A DNA stretch of 64,000 bases from Bostrychus sinensis (GCA_020698575.1 CM036254.1:34593393-34657392), one strand, 5' to 3'. Counted from the stretch's first letter, positions 43,938 through 54,394 are shown. A program made the numbers and translations. The notes: generated by a model from the sequence alone, not told the origin.

Positions 43938-44544
43938 CACAGGTTCCCAAACGTTTTTTTTCTGGTGTACTCCCTGGGCCTTTTGTCATATTATTAGTAC
44001 CCCCTCACTCTATGTGTGGAGGATTCTTGGTGGTCAGAAAAAAAAAAAAAAAAATCTGTCTTTATTAGTGCAAAGACTTTGTATACTTGCTTTATTGAAA
44101 ATACAAATGCTCCGACATTTCTGAAAACTCAAATTACAATATAAACTCTAATTATTTTACTTTTAATTTTTTCATTATTATTTACACATTTTATTATACA
44201 TTTTATTCAAACAAAATGTAATCATAAAATAATAATCATAATAAATGTACCACACAAAAAAAAAAAAAAAAGAAAGAAAAAATGTTTTAAACTTAAAACA
44301 TAAGTAACAAATAATATTAATCAGTAATATCTCTTGTTGTTTTGGACCTAATGTGATCGTGATCAGTGTCTCTGGGACACATGACCTAGCTTGTCTTTCA
44401 TAAGTTTCAATAGTTTATTATGAAGATTGCAAATACTGTATTTTCTTATCATCTTTCACATAAATTATCAAATAATTCCAAGTACCCCCTGAAAAGTGCT
44501 TGCATACCCCTACGTGTCCCGATACCCCTGGTTGGGAAGTACTG
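43938..44544. mobile_element. 607-bp hAT-like non-autonomous element
   Basis: Left end CACAGGTTCCCAAACG; reverse complement of the right end CAGTACTTCCCAACC. Flanking 8-mers CATTAAAG (43930-43937) and CATTAGAA (44545-44552) agree at 6 of 8. Inside the right end lie GATACCCCTGG, GCATACCCCTA and AATTCCAAGTACCCCCTG, shared with fragments at 41843-41910 and, inverted, 61647-61805. AT-rich core, no coding sequence. The short frames at 43608-44068 overlap its left part and are not genes. Confidence 0.75.
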
Positions 44545-44721
44545 CATTAGAATATACTTATAAAGATGCAGCTAGAGGTAAAGTGTAGAGTGTAATAGTG
44601 AATTGTGCAGAGGTTTTTGGAGGTATGGGCTCTTAAACCATGGCTTATTACAGATGTTTTTATGGAAATTATTATGGAAATTACTGACAATGAAAAAGGG
44701 CATTAAGCTATACTTATTGGC

Positions 44722-44975
44722 AAATCTGTCCTCTGCATGTGACCCATCCTTCAACGCTGCTGGGACCCTTCTCCAGATCTTCAGCCAGGATCCTGGTCAG
44801 GAGTACCTAGCTGGAGGATTAGCCTATTGTGCATGTTTTAGGTTGATGGGTAAACTGGAGCACCCAGAGGAAACCCACCCAGACACAGGGAGAACATACA
44901 AACACCTGGTCAGGAACTCAACCCCAGGCCTCTCTTGCTGTGAGGTGACAGTGCTAACCACCGTGCCGTCAAAAA
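44722..44975 (-). mobile_element. SINE-like interspersed repeat, body type 2 (antisense)
   Basis: TGTGACCCATCCTTCAACGC, CCCTTCTCCAGATCTTCAGC CAGGATCCTGGTCAGGAGTA, GGAGGATTAGCCTATTGTGC, CACCCAGAGGAAACCCACCC, and the head as CTCTCTTGCTGTGAGGTGAC AGTGCTAACCACCGTGCCG. Head nearly intact. The 129-codon frame across it is repeat sequence. Confidence 0.75.
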
Positions 44976-45172
44976 CAACTGTAACTACCTAACGGTAACT
45001 ACCTAAGGGTGGCCAAGTTCACAAGTTCACACACATTCATTTTTTTTTTCTTTTTTACAGAAATCATGGTTAATTTGAACTTAGAAAGCAACAAAAATGC
45101 TTCCAAGATCTTTGTGTACATGAAGCTAGGAATTAAGTTTTGAATTTGATGAGCATTTATAAATAAAAATAA

Positions 45173-45785
45173 CAGGGTCCTTACAGTCATGGAAAACCTT
45201 GAAAAGTCATGGAATTTTAAAATGCAATTTCTAGGCCCTGGAAAAGTTTGGGAATTTTATATTTTGGTGTAAGGTTTTGGAAATGTTAACAGTCTGAGTA
45301 ACATTTGGCCATGACTAGTTAAACGTGCGCCAGCTAGATACAGTAAATATAAGTGTTCAGTAGAAACGCTGTCTTCTTGGCCTCTTCTTGTTCTCACTGC
45401 AGAAAAAAAGTGACCTTTATCTATTTTTTGTCGGCAATGCTTGGTTTTGGCAATGCTTTAAAAACAGCATAGCTGATTAGTTTATACTGAATATAGCATA
45501 ATTATATTTTAATCACCAGTGTGTAGGCTATAAGTCAGTAAAATTAGTGGAATTAATATATTTCTGGGGGAAGAAGCCCCAACTGTTTATTTGTTGTTGC
45601 TTTTCTTTGTTTCCTTGGACTGACTAATTCCCAAATGTAACAAATGAAAATGCAGCAAAAGTATGTTTCTAATGTACCACAATGGACATTTTGAATAGAA
45701 TTTAAACACAAGTAAGTAATTTTTTCAGGTTGTGGAAATTTAGTCAAAAGTTTTGGAAAAGTCATGGAAAATTCTTGGTACCCTC
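45173..45785 (+). mobile_element. hAT-like element (CAGGGTCCTTACAGTCATGG)
   Basis: Left end CAGGGTCCTTACAGTCATGG then AAAACCTTGAAAAGTCATGG. The right end is GTCATGGAAAATTCTTGGTA CCCTC, so CAGGGT and (inverted) GAGGGTACC close the element. Repeated GGAAAAGT and GTCATGGAA words are typical of this teleost family. 613 bp, non-coding. No clean target duplication. Confidence 0.6.
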
Positions 45786-45849
45786 AAATAATGACATTGG
45801 AACTAAATTTAATGACAGAAGATAAATGTGTTTTTAGTTTCATGTCCAT

Positions 45850-45995
45850 TTCTATTGTTTAAAATGGGGACAACTGGGACATGATTTGTTAAAAACTTGG
45901 ACATATGTTTTTACAGTTTTGTCTTGGAACATGGGACAAGGAGCCTAAAAAAATGAGACTGCCCTGGTTAAATAGGGACGTCTGATCACCCTAAA
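45850..45995 (-). mobile_element. hAT-like end fragment (GGGTGATCAGACGTCCC)
   Basis: On minus it starts TTTAGGGTGATCAGACGTCC CTATTTAACCAGGGCAGTC. GGGTGACCAGACGTCC is a widespread teleost element end. The body passes through GTCCCATGTTCCAAGAC. Confidence 0.55.
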
Positions 45996-46067
45996 CTACC
46001 TGCACCCATATTTAACAACATCATTTGTAAAGTATCAAAGATGTAAGCCCCTCTTCTTCAGCAAGTC

Positions 46068-46100
46068 CTCTGTTAGCACTCTGTTAGCACTCTGTTAGCC
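46068..46100 (+). repeat. 11-bp tandem triplet CTCTGTTAGCA
   Basis: Three consecutive units CTCTGTTAGCA, CTCTGTTAGCA, CTCTGTTAGCC, the first two identical. Confidence 0.9.
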
Positions 46101-46689
46101 TGTCTGCACAAAATGCGAGCTGCAGAGAGTAAAGCCTTCCTGTTGAAGGCTGAGCTCCTCTGATCTCTGTGTTTGCTCTGTGTGCTGTGAGGACAAGGCC
46201 AACACTGGATGTCCATGCTTACATGGACCAGCAGACGTGAGCTGCTTTTCAATCTGTGACATTCTGTTGGTTAGATTTGCTTTTGTGTGTTTGCAAAAGC
46301 CTTCAACAATAAAAACTTTTCTCCACTTTCACTCTTCAGCATGACTTTTTATTACAACTTTTTCAATTTTTTTTTTCATTTATAGTTACTAATCATGAGA
46401 AATCACTTTGCACTTTTGCACTTTGTCACTTTTTCATTTATTAATTACCTTTAAAAGTTTAACATTTTTCTTATTTCTCTGCCAGCCTTTTTCACCCTTT
46501 ACAATGTTTTTCTTTTCACATTTGAACATTTTCACATAGTTTAGACCAAAATACAGAAGGTTGTTCAACTTTACACAGATTTCACATCATTTTTGGAGTT
46601 CTTTTAGAAAATACAACTGAAAAGTGTCAGCAGTTCCACACAAGGTCTAAGCTCTTATAATAAAGTTATTTTTTGGTCTCAAATTCAGC

Positions 46690-47035
46690 CTACTGCCCTG
46701 TCTGCAAAGTTGATTTTTTCCCTCTCTTTCTCCCATGTTATAATTTATTTCCCTCATCAAAAACATATGGAGTTGGTTTGCTTTATTCATGCCAGTTTGA
46801 ATAATCCTGTTTTCTCTGGCATGACAGTTCTGTGCCCTGAAAATGCTCGGTTCCACGAATCTCTGCCTCTCCTACGAAACCCCTCCCACTCCAGGAAGCA
46901 CTGACCAATCAACAAGCCCTCTACATCCAGTCTGGTCTCATTCATTTATGCAGAGAAGTGTACAGCTCTGTTTCCACTGATTCCTTTCAGATTTTTATTT
47001 TTATTTTATTTTTTTGAGTAAAATCGCATCATACA
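46690..47035 (-). mobile_element. dispersed repeat family E, copy 3 (antisense)
   Basis: On minus: AATCAGTGGAAACAGAGCTG TACAC, CATCCAGTCTG-like GACCAGACTGGATGTAGAGG GC, AGTGGGAGGGGTTTCGTAGG AGAGGCAGAG, GGATTATTCAAACTGGCATG AATAAAGC. Inverted relative to copy 4 at 49200-49600, about 2.2 kb away. Confidence 0.7.
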
Positions 47036-47186
47036 AAAGTTTAAATCTTTTCTTTTCACTGTTTCTGTTCAAATTTTGGAATTGCTTTCTTTTATTCACA
47101 TATGTTTTTTGAAGGTTGTAAAACATGCTGCTGTTCCTGAGCTGACCAAGATATAAAAAAAAAACACACGTTAAAAGAAATTGGCA

Positions 47187-47914
47187 AAAACTCAAGGCAA
47201 CAGGATCCCTCAAGATTTTTAAGTTTTGAAGGTTCAACTCAAAATCTCAAGTTTTCAACAACTAATATTTTTTTGCTCACCTAATTTGACGTTCATATGC
47301 CTAAAAACTTTCGATTTTAAGTTGGGGGTGGAAGTAGCTCAGTTGGTAGAGCCACTTGTCCACTAACCAGAAGTTGGCAGTTCAAACCCCACTCTCACCA
47401 TTGCATACTGTCGTTGTGTCCTTGGGCAAGACAATTAACCCACCTTGCCTCCAGTGTCTGCGCACACTGGTGTATGAATGTGAATGTGAGTGTGAATGGG
47501 TGAATGGTTCCTTGATGTAAAGTGCTTTGAGTACCCATGAAGGTAGAAAAGCACTATATAAATGTGACCATTTACCATTTATTTTTAAGTTTTACTCTAT
47601 AATTTTTTTTTTTACTCATCTTACAGTCAACTTACTATTCATTGTTCAGAAAAAGTATTATTGATAATAATAAAAACTAAATATACAAAATTTTGCAAAA
47701 GAATAATGCTTGGATAGTGAGTTGGCTGTTAAAAAATGTAGTAAAACTTAAATTTTTTTGATTTTAGACTAAGTTTTTTAAATTTTAAATTTTTCATTTT
47801 TAGACATATGAACGTCAAAATTAAGTGAATGAGAAATATTAGTTGTTGAAAACTTGAGATTTTGAGTTGGCCCCAAAACTCAAAAATCTTGAGGGATCCT
47901 GTTGCCTTGAGTTT
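47187..47914. mobile_element. palindromic MITE with about 120-bp inverted arms
   Basis: The left arm 47187-47307 and right arm 47797-47914 are reverse complements over nearly their whole length (AAAACTCAAGGCAACAGGAT, CCCTCAAGATTTTT, AACTCAAAATCTCAAGTTTT, CAACAACTAATATTT, GACGTTCATATG). Outside the right arm a long T-run ends in TTTTTACAGTG, the end type also seen at 56937. The element probably reaches about 47152-47970. A SINE sits in the left arm's inner side (47324-47582). Non-coding. Confidence 0.8.
47324..47582 (+). mobile_element. full-length tRNA-derived SINE with 9-bp target duplication
   Basis: Flanked by a perfect TTTTAAGTT at 47315-47323 and 47583-47591. Head GGAAGTAGCTCAGTTGGTAG AG (A-box) and GGCAGTTCAAACCCC (B-box). 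Body GTTGTGTCCTTGGGCAAGAC; tail AAAGTGCTTTGAGTACCC, AAAAGCACTATATAAATGTG and ACCATTTACCATTT. Best preserved SINE in the window, and so probably the youngest. Confidence 0.85.
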
Positions 47915-47921
47915 TACAGCT

Positions 47922-47934
<13 letters not shown>

Positions 47935-47966
<32 letters not shown>
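47935..47966. repeat. poly(T) tract at MITE end
   Basis: TTTCTTTTCTTTTC followed by more than 25 T, then ACAGTGCATAAT. Confidence 0.85.
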
Positions 47967-47968
<2 letters not shown>

Positions 47969-48289
47969 GTGCATAATATAGTCTGTTTAAGGTCAAATCA
48001 TTGTTTTGTTAGGTTTTTGTGAGCTGTTGTCTGATTCACTCAAGGTTCACAAGATGATCTCATTTTTAACGCTCAATGTTTTCTCCAAATTGTTCTTTTA
48101 TTTTTTCTATAAAAAACTTTCTTGCATTTGGCTATTACCAAGTCTCTACCTAACTTTCACCGTCTAGAGTATATAGATATATAATTTTTTTTAATGTCTT
48201 GTCATTGTTGTATGAATTATATTAAGTAGTTGTGTTGTCATAATCACAGAATACATTAAAAACGTAATTTTTCCCTGTAACACAGCAGG

Positions 48290-48480
48290 ATTTTTGCATC
48301 ATCGTTTGCATTTCTTTGATCTAATTAAAATCTGTCTAATTACTGATTCAAAGGGAGCTGTTTACATGCACGCTAATTACAGTCATCAGATAAGAAGTCT
48401 GTGTCAGACTGCAGCGCTAACTTCACTTTCTGACATGCTCGCAGCGGGGCCCGGAGCCAAGAGCCATTAGGCATGTAATG
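48290..48480. promoter_or_regulatory. candidate regulatory island with three CTAATTA sites
   Basis: GATCTAATTAAAA, GTCTAATTACTG and CGCTAATTACAG lie within about 60 bp, with CAGATAAG (GATA-type) just after and GTTTGCATTTC before. CTAATTA is a homeodomain core site. The patch is complex and bounded by AT-rich DNA. Regulatory function is inference; no conservation data. Confidence 0.3.
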
Positions 48481-48731
48481 TGTTTACACAGTAACACTAT
48501 TTTAATATTTCTGTGTATTAAACCTTTTAAAATAAGTATGTCCCCCCAGCTTTAGGTGCTTTATTAACGGCCACAATTATGTATATTTTAAATGAGAAAA
48601 AATTAATACTATTATTATTATAATACTACTACTAATACCACAACGCTATGTCATTCTGTCAAAATGGATACTTAAAGGGACTTAGTATACTTCTATTTAT
48701 CTTTATTTAAACCAATCTTTAAAACATTATC

Positions 48732-49130
48732 CAGTGCCGGTCTTGAACATTTAGGGGCAGCAATATTTTTTATTTTTTTATTTTACTATGCTTTTTTACT
48801 ATGCTAAGTTTTAATTTCTTTAAAACACTGACCGACTATTTTTTATTTGGGAATAAATGCTTTGACACATTTGTTTTTTTCAATTTGCAAACTCAGTTGG
48901 GCCAGGTAAAAAGGAAGTAAAAGACATGAATATATATACTGAGAGTGCACTGGCCCCCACTTTTAGTTAGACCCTCTTAAAAATGACTGGTAATAGCAAG
49001 CAGAATATTATAACCAGAATAGTCATCAAGTAGAGTTAATAAATTAATCAAATCAGCAAATAACAGATAAACCTGGGGGGCCTCTAATGTCTGTGGGGAC
49101 CTATGCAGCTGCTTAGTTTGTTTATTGACA
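48732..49130 (+). mobile_element. hAT-like non-autonomous element, copy 2
   Basis: CAGTGCCGGTCTTGAACATT through AAACACTGACCGACTAT, GAGTGCACTGGCCCCC, GCAGAATATTATAACCAGAA, ACAGATAAACCTGGGG, CTATGCAGCTGCTTAG. Same orientation as 12441-12860. It has an extra T-rich stretch near the left end, and its right terminus is lost. Confidence 0.6.
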
Positions 49131-49199
49131 TTATCTGATTAAAAGAAAATGTTTCTAATACATACGTCTAATACGAGAGCAGCAGATGGCAGCAGAGTG

Positions 49200-49600
49200 C
49201 AGCTCTGTTATGCTCGTCTGAACAGAATCAGAGAGAAAAAAGCTATTTAATTCCTTTTTTTCCAATTTTACTCCAAAAGTAAAAATGTCTGTGAGCAATC
49301 AGTGGAAACAGAGCTGTACACTCTTTATTTGTTGGATAAATGAATGAAGAGCAGACTGGATGTAGAGGGTTTGTTGATTGATCAGTACTCCCTGGAGTGG
49401 GCGGGGCTTCGTGGGAGAGGCGGAGGTCCGGGCAGTGGAGCGTTTTGAGTTCTCAGAAAGGCCGTTCAGAGAAAAGAGGATTACTCAAACAGGCATGAAT
49501 GAAACAAAACACAACTCTAGGTATGTTTTTGATGAGGGAACAATGGTAAAGCATGGGAGGGGAGGAAAACTTAATTTTGCAAAATATATATCCCCTTTAT
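49200..49600 (+). mobile_element. dispersed repeat family E, copy 4
   Basis: AATCAGTGGAAACAGAGCTG TACACTC, GCAGACTGGATGTAGAGGGT TTGTTGATTG, GAGTGGGCGGGGCTTCGTGG, GAGGATTACTCAAACAGGCA TGAATGAAAC, AAAGCATGGG. The 99-codon open frame at 49378 lies wholly in this repeat. Confidence 0.7.
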
Positions 49601-50158
49601 CTGCTAATTCTCCAGACTGTTTCATTCCCAAAGCTTGTTGGACAGCTTCTTCCCTCCTGCTACCTGTAGGAACATGAGAGAATGAATGAATCAAAGAAAT
49701 CTCCATGTCCAGCTGTAGAGAGTCCCTGTGCATTCGTCACTTCAATAAAATGTGAGTATTACTGGGGAAACAGACTTCCACTCCTCTGGACCTGTGGGCT
49801 GGAAATGTCAAGTATTCACTGGATCCAGCTCACACCAGACAGTGAGAGGAGAACTAATGTTTTCCATCACCATCAGGGCTGAAGAGGAGCGCCTGCAGGA
49901 GCTCACTTCTCTCCTGGACTTACCTGTTGTCAGTGAAACTAAAGGCTATAGTGTGAAAGGTGCTCTGCTTTTCTATGATTAATGCTGCATTCAAGGCAGA
50001 TCGTTAATCCGACCCCTGAAAAAAAAAAAGTCGGTTTCAAGAGACCATACTGTGCTTCACAAAATTAGTCATCATGACTGTGACGTCAACTCAGAAAACT
50101 CAGAGAATAAAATTTCCACATGGGTTTCAGTAAAATGATCAAAAATCCCATATTAGAA
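49600..50158. other. non-coding stretch, nothing recognised
   Basis: An open frame around 49752-49982 (ending ERLQELTSLLDLPV...) has no recognised domain. TGCTGCATTCAAGGCAG at 49985 could be an element end, but no partner was found. Confidence 0.35.
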
Positions 50159-50385
50159 ATTACATATTAACAAATCCTGTAAAATCTTTCAAAATAGTAG
50201 TTTAGGACAAGGCTGGAACTTTTAGTGCTTGCATGAGCTACGATGTGGATTTCTGACTCAAAGTAGTAGTAGCAGTAGTAGAAGTAGTAATAGGTGCTAT
50301 TGAAGTGGAGATATCTGAGGAAAAGTAATTTTGAGAAAACAGCCTAGAAATGAATATTACCAACAGAAATCACAAAAGTGACTAT

Positions 50386-51047
50386 GGGCCATATTTACTA
50401 AGACGGGTGCTAAACTGCGAGTGCAGTGAGAAAATATGCGGCCGCTATTAATGGGCGTGTTGTGCGTGAATTGCTAAGACAAACTGCGTGGCCGGTGACA
50501 GTGCAAACAGATGGGGCGGAACTATTTAAACGGAATCATTGCGTGTATTGTTTTGCGTCATGGAAGGTGCGGAAGTGGAACACAAACGGAAGCAAAAATT
50601 TAACCAAGAAGAGCTGAACATGCTGGTGAATAATTTTTTGATCCGTCATGGCAAATAGATCTGCACGCGTGGCAAACACTCTAACCCTATGTATTTCTTC
50701 ATTTCTTCTCCTTCGTCTCACACGAATCACAGCAGCCATATCTGTGCAAAAGATTAGCACGTCCTTCTCCATTGTGCTAAATTTATACGCTATTTTCGCA
50801 CACAAAGTCATGGTGAGCCTTGATAAATAATATTGCGGGCGGTAAATGAATGAATTTGCATTTTCTCCGCCTTCCATTTTGCGCACTCTGGGAAGAACGC
50901 CTCAGTTTACAGATTCATTAGGTCATAGGAGCAAAATCTGCATTGCGTTTGCTCTGCTCCTGTAAGACACGCAAATCTCAACTGCGTCTGGGTTTTAGCG
51001 CATCTTATTCAGTTAGCGTGCACGCAAAACTTTGATAAATCTGGCCC
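50386..51047 (+). mobile_element. 662-bp PIF/Harbinger-like insertion
   Basis: Ends GGGCCATATTTACTAA and (reverse complement) GGGCCAGATTTATCAA, 13 of 16 matching. The 3-bp flanks are TAT (50383-50385) and TAA (51048-51050); the paralogous empty site at 55423-55425 has a single TAA. A TWA 3-bp target duplication and a GGGCC...TTTA end fit PIF/Harbinger. GCGTGT, TTGCGTG and ACGCAAA words recur inside. It carries a 33-codon Myb-like reading (50560-50658) and no transposase. Confidence 0.8.
50560..50658 (+). pseudogene. Myb/SANT-like protein N-terminal remnant of Harbinger
   Basis: ATG at 50560 gives EVEHKRKQKFNQEELNMLVN after a four-residue lead and stops at TAG after 32 residues. A KRK-x-x-F-x-x-E-E-L-x-x-L-V start is that of the Myb/SANT-like (NAIF1-like) DNA-binding accessory protein encoded by PIF/Harbinger elements, which helps the transposase reach the ends. 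The rest of the domain (about 60-70 residues more) is missing, so it is an internal deletion derivative. A similar short start lies at 19979. Short match, moderate certainty, helped by the element's own ends. Confidence 0.5.
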
Positions 51048-51149
51048 TAAATGTATTAAACTTAACACCTTAACATTTGATTTTGACATTTGCTTTATTT
51101 CAGTCTGAAAGCCCCAGGAACAAACTGGCCCATTACTTCAAATTAGAAA

Positions 51150-52950
51150 GCAGCATGTCCCCTGTGGAACTCCTGTGGATTCAATCATGACCCAAGGGAC
51201 TTTTTGCCGTTGAAGGTCAGGATTTCCGATATTCTGACATGTAATGAATGCCGCATTAAAGCTCCACTAATCACTGCTGGTGTGGTCATATGGTACTGTC
51301 ATAACAAATGCCCCCAAATGTTTCACTTAATGTGGCAATGCTAGTGATTACATACCACAGTTCACAAAGAAAAGTCCAATCAGTTGCTTATCTGAAAGTA
51401 ATCTGGTGACTTAACCAAACCAAGCTTGACCATTTTATGCTTCTAAATGTGTAAAGTGGCACATGTTCCATTCAAAGTTTATGTTCCTTTGCAGTATATC
51501 TTATATGGCTCTAAAGAACATGCAGTGGCTTTTATTGGAGACCATTTTGACTTTAGGCTGTAGATGATTATGCTGTGTTCATGATACATACTCGAAGCGT
51601 TGGACTCCACATTCCCAAGTTGACGTCTCAATCATGGGAACTCCCTTTGTGACAGGAGGACAGTGGCTGCTAGAGGGGAGATTGATGTTTTAAACTAGAG
51701 ATTATATACTTGTCTGCAAAAATGCTCCAATCTGTATGTAATGAATGAAGTTGTCAGTGTCAGCTTTGCAAAAAAACATCTTTGAACAGTTTGAACAGTG
51801 TTTGGAAATGCAACTATTGTTCTGTTGTTATTGTGGTGATCCAGGTGTGTTTTCTGTGGGCAGAGTTTTTTTTCAAAAGTTGGCTTTTTTAAGTTGGGAC
51901 TTTCTGGGAGATTCTGATGTATCATGATTGTGGCATTAGTCCTTATTGTGCTTAGTATTTGCTTAATTAGCTCACATCTTTTCAACAGCAATAAGCAGTA
52001 TAGAAGACAAAATATTGGAAAGATGAGCTAATCAAATACAGATTTACCTTTTTCTAATATGTCAAAAAATTACACTGACAAACTCTCGGTGTTATAAACT
52101 GAATCTGTATTATTCTGTCAGGAGTCCAGCAATGGTTTAATGACAAGTGGCAAGGTGTTGTCTATACACAGTCCAGCGTGCTGTTACTGCTGTAGTTATA
52201 GGCCTTGTCCATATGAAGACTAGCTTGGAAGTACAAGGATCTGGCATTTTTGGGATCCCAAATATACTCATTTTCAACAAAACTAAAACATAGAGTTATT
52301 ATTTGAGGTTAGATAATGTTTTTGGAAATGGCTGTGTTACAGCTACACCAGACTGTGTATTTAGCTTTAACTAAACACTTCAACAACATTAGGGTTCTGG
52401 TCCTACAGCTTCCAACATATTTTGTCTGCACTGTGACATATCCAGGTTCCGTCTGACCAAAAGGATGTGAATGCACACAAGTTGCGTAAATGAGTTCTGC
52501 TCTCAGAGAAACGTATGCGGCAGTACAGTATTCTATATCTCTATGACTGTCCATGTTGCAGAAGATACTGAGTTTGTTTGTGTGGCAGCGTTACAGCACC
52601 ACTAACAGGCCCGGCATATGCACTACTATATATACTACTGGTTTTATATGGACTCATGTGGGGATCTCCGTGTGGGTGTAGCCATAGATTTCCACTATTG
52701 ATTTTAATGTAGGAGAGCAAGGAAGGAACCTATAATTCTCAACATGTGTGATGTTTGTTATCTGCTTAACAACACAACGGTCCGTACAGCTGAAAGACAC
52801 ACTCTGCGTTGACATTAATTTTAAAACTATCAGCGCTCATTGTAAATATTGTTTTGTATTCTCAATGAAAGTCAGATTATAACATTACAAATATGAGGAC
52901 GATTCTTCAGATTTCTTCTGATTGTATAGCTCCAGTAATAACTTTCTTTT
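51150..52950. other. non-coding stretch, nothing recognised
   Basis: Mostly AT-rich, no terminal repeats or paired repeats found. Short open frames (for example 51695-51991 minus) have no recognisable domain. Confidence 0.4.
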
Positions 52951-52952
52951 GT

Positions 52953-53105
52953 TAGTCCTGTCGTCTTCTTCTGCTCCTGAAAAATGCCCCCTGCTTTAAT
53001 CTGCTCATGAACTGTGTCCATTAAGACGTGATCAGAGCTGACAGTGTGTGATGGAGTCAGTTCGATAATGACCACTGTTCCTGAACTGATGGACACAGAA
53101 TACTG
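52953..53105 (+). repeat. duplicated non-coding module C, copy 1
   Basis: TCCTGTCGTCTTCTTCTGCT, TTTAATCTGCTCATGAACTG TGTCC, CGTGATCAGAGCTGACAGTG, TGATGGAGTCAG, GATAATGACCACTG, CTGAACTGATGGACACA. Same order and orientation as 57332-57470. No transposon hallmark. Confidence 0.75.
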
Positions 53106-53478
53106 CTGTCTGAATACTTTCCTGTAGAGTCCAGTGTTGTGGTACTGTCCTGTTTAGAATTGCTGTAGTGGCTGTACTGAAACTGCGTACAAATGTAGTA
53201 CCATACTATTTTCAATCCTATAAACTGTTAAACCATCCATTTGAATTCTAAGGAGTGCGCTGTCAATCTGTCCTCGCTGTCTCTGTGTTGTCTCATTAAA
53301 AGGTCCCATCAGAGCCTTGACAAGGACAAGTGTGTCCCAACAGAAATGTCTTCCTCATGACTCTATTAGGAATCTCACAGTGCATCCTATGACAGTACCA
53401 TTTAAACCACACTTGGAGCACAAGTTGATGTTTTTTCTTACTACTGCTCCTGAAGTTACTGTCACTTATCTATTTTGT

Positions 53479-54193
53479 CCCCTTAGAATTGTAGGGTTCT
53501 ATCTGACATTTTTGTCAAAATTGAGTTATTCATATATTCTTGTTTCTGGATACCATGTCTACATTAGATCAAAGGTTTTTTTTTACAGTTTTATCAAATC
53601 AAATTAGAAGGCATACAGTAACGAGATGAAAGAGAGAAACAAGGAGATTAGAACAGACACCAAAAAAAAAAAAAAAAAAGTATGTTTTATAGGTCTGGAG
53701 AATGAGAGCTGATAATGTGAAAAATGTGGAGTATAAGATAACTGTATCTATTATTTATACATTAAAAAAAGTATAAACAAAAATTGTGTTAAACACTGAA
53801 ATGACCTATAGGTCTATTGCTTATATGCCAACCAAGTGTATGTTAAATACTGTATTGTCAAAATGTATTGCATTTTACTTTCAAATGTGTGAAGTATTCT
53901 TAAAAACAGCTAAATGATAAAAAAATAAGTTGACTGCTGAAATGAAACTTATTGATTTTTGGATGTTTTGTAAGAAAGAACCTCAGAATTAGAAAGTTCT
54001 TTATGAGAAAGACCAGTTCAAAGTTTTAAAGATTATGAAACTATATATTTACAATCCCTTTGGGGTGCCTTTAAATCCCATGTATTAAAGAAATGTGTTC
54101 CTCATATCAGTGTTCTTATTTTTATGGTCAAATCTCTAAACCTAAATATCTCAAAACCACTCAGAACACAGATAGAACCCTCTCATTCCAAGG
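53479..54193 (+). mobile_element. TIR element with GGGTTCTATCT ends, complete copy
   Basis: Left CCCCTTAGAATTGTAGGGTT CTATCT; right end reverse complement CTCCTTGGAATGAGAGGGTT CTATCT, about 21 of 26 matching. The 12 innermost bases are identical. Length about 715 bp, AT-rich, non-coding. A truncated inverted copy lies at 20255-20862. Superfamily not assigned: no clear target duplication. Confidence 0.75.
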
Positions 54194-54394
54194 AGACGGT
54201 TTATCTTTTAAAGACTTTGAGTTGTGGCTAAATAACTGAGACTAGCCCTGGATTACATGCAGGGGATTAGGCTGCAGAAAACCAACCACAATGCATTTCC
54301 AGTGAGTTAAAGTTCTAAGACACAGTTTAAGATGCATCCATTGTAAAGTACTACTCACGCCATTATTTTTTTTCTGATTAAAATAGTATTGTAG

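Larger units (their letters stand above)
50159..51150 (+). repeat. duplicated block D, copy 1 (interrupted)
   Basis: Matches 55163-55535: TTACATATTAACAAATCCT, GTGGATTTCTGACTCA, TAATAGGTGCTA.TGAAGTGG, TTTTGAGAAAACAGCCTAGA, ATATTACCAACA.AAATCACA, then (after the insertion) AAATGTATTAAACT, CACCTTAACATTTGATTTTG ACATTTG. 50386-51047 is absent from the other copy. Confidence 0.85.

Noticed and set aside
47331..47390. Possible tRNA gene at a good A/B-box pair
   Set aside because: Part of a SINE with target-site duplication.
49752..49982. Open frame ending in ERLQELTSLLDLPVVSETKG
   Set aside because: Helix-like composition only; no family recognised and no supporting context.
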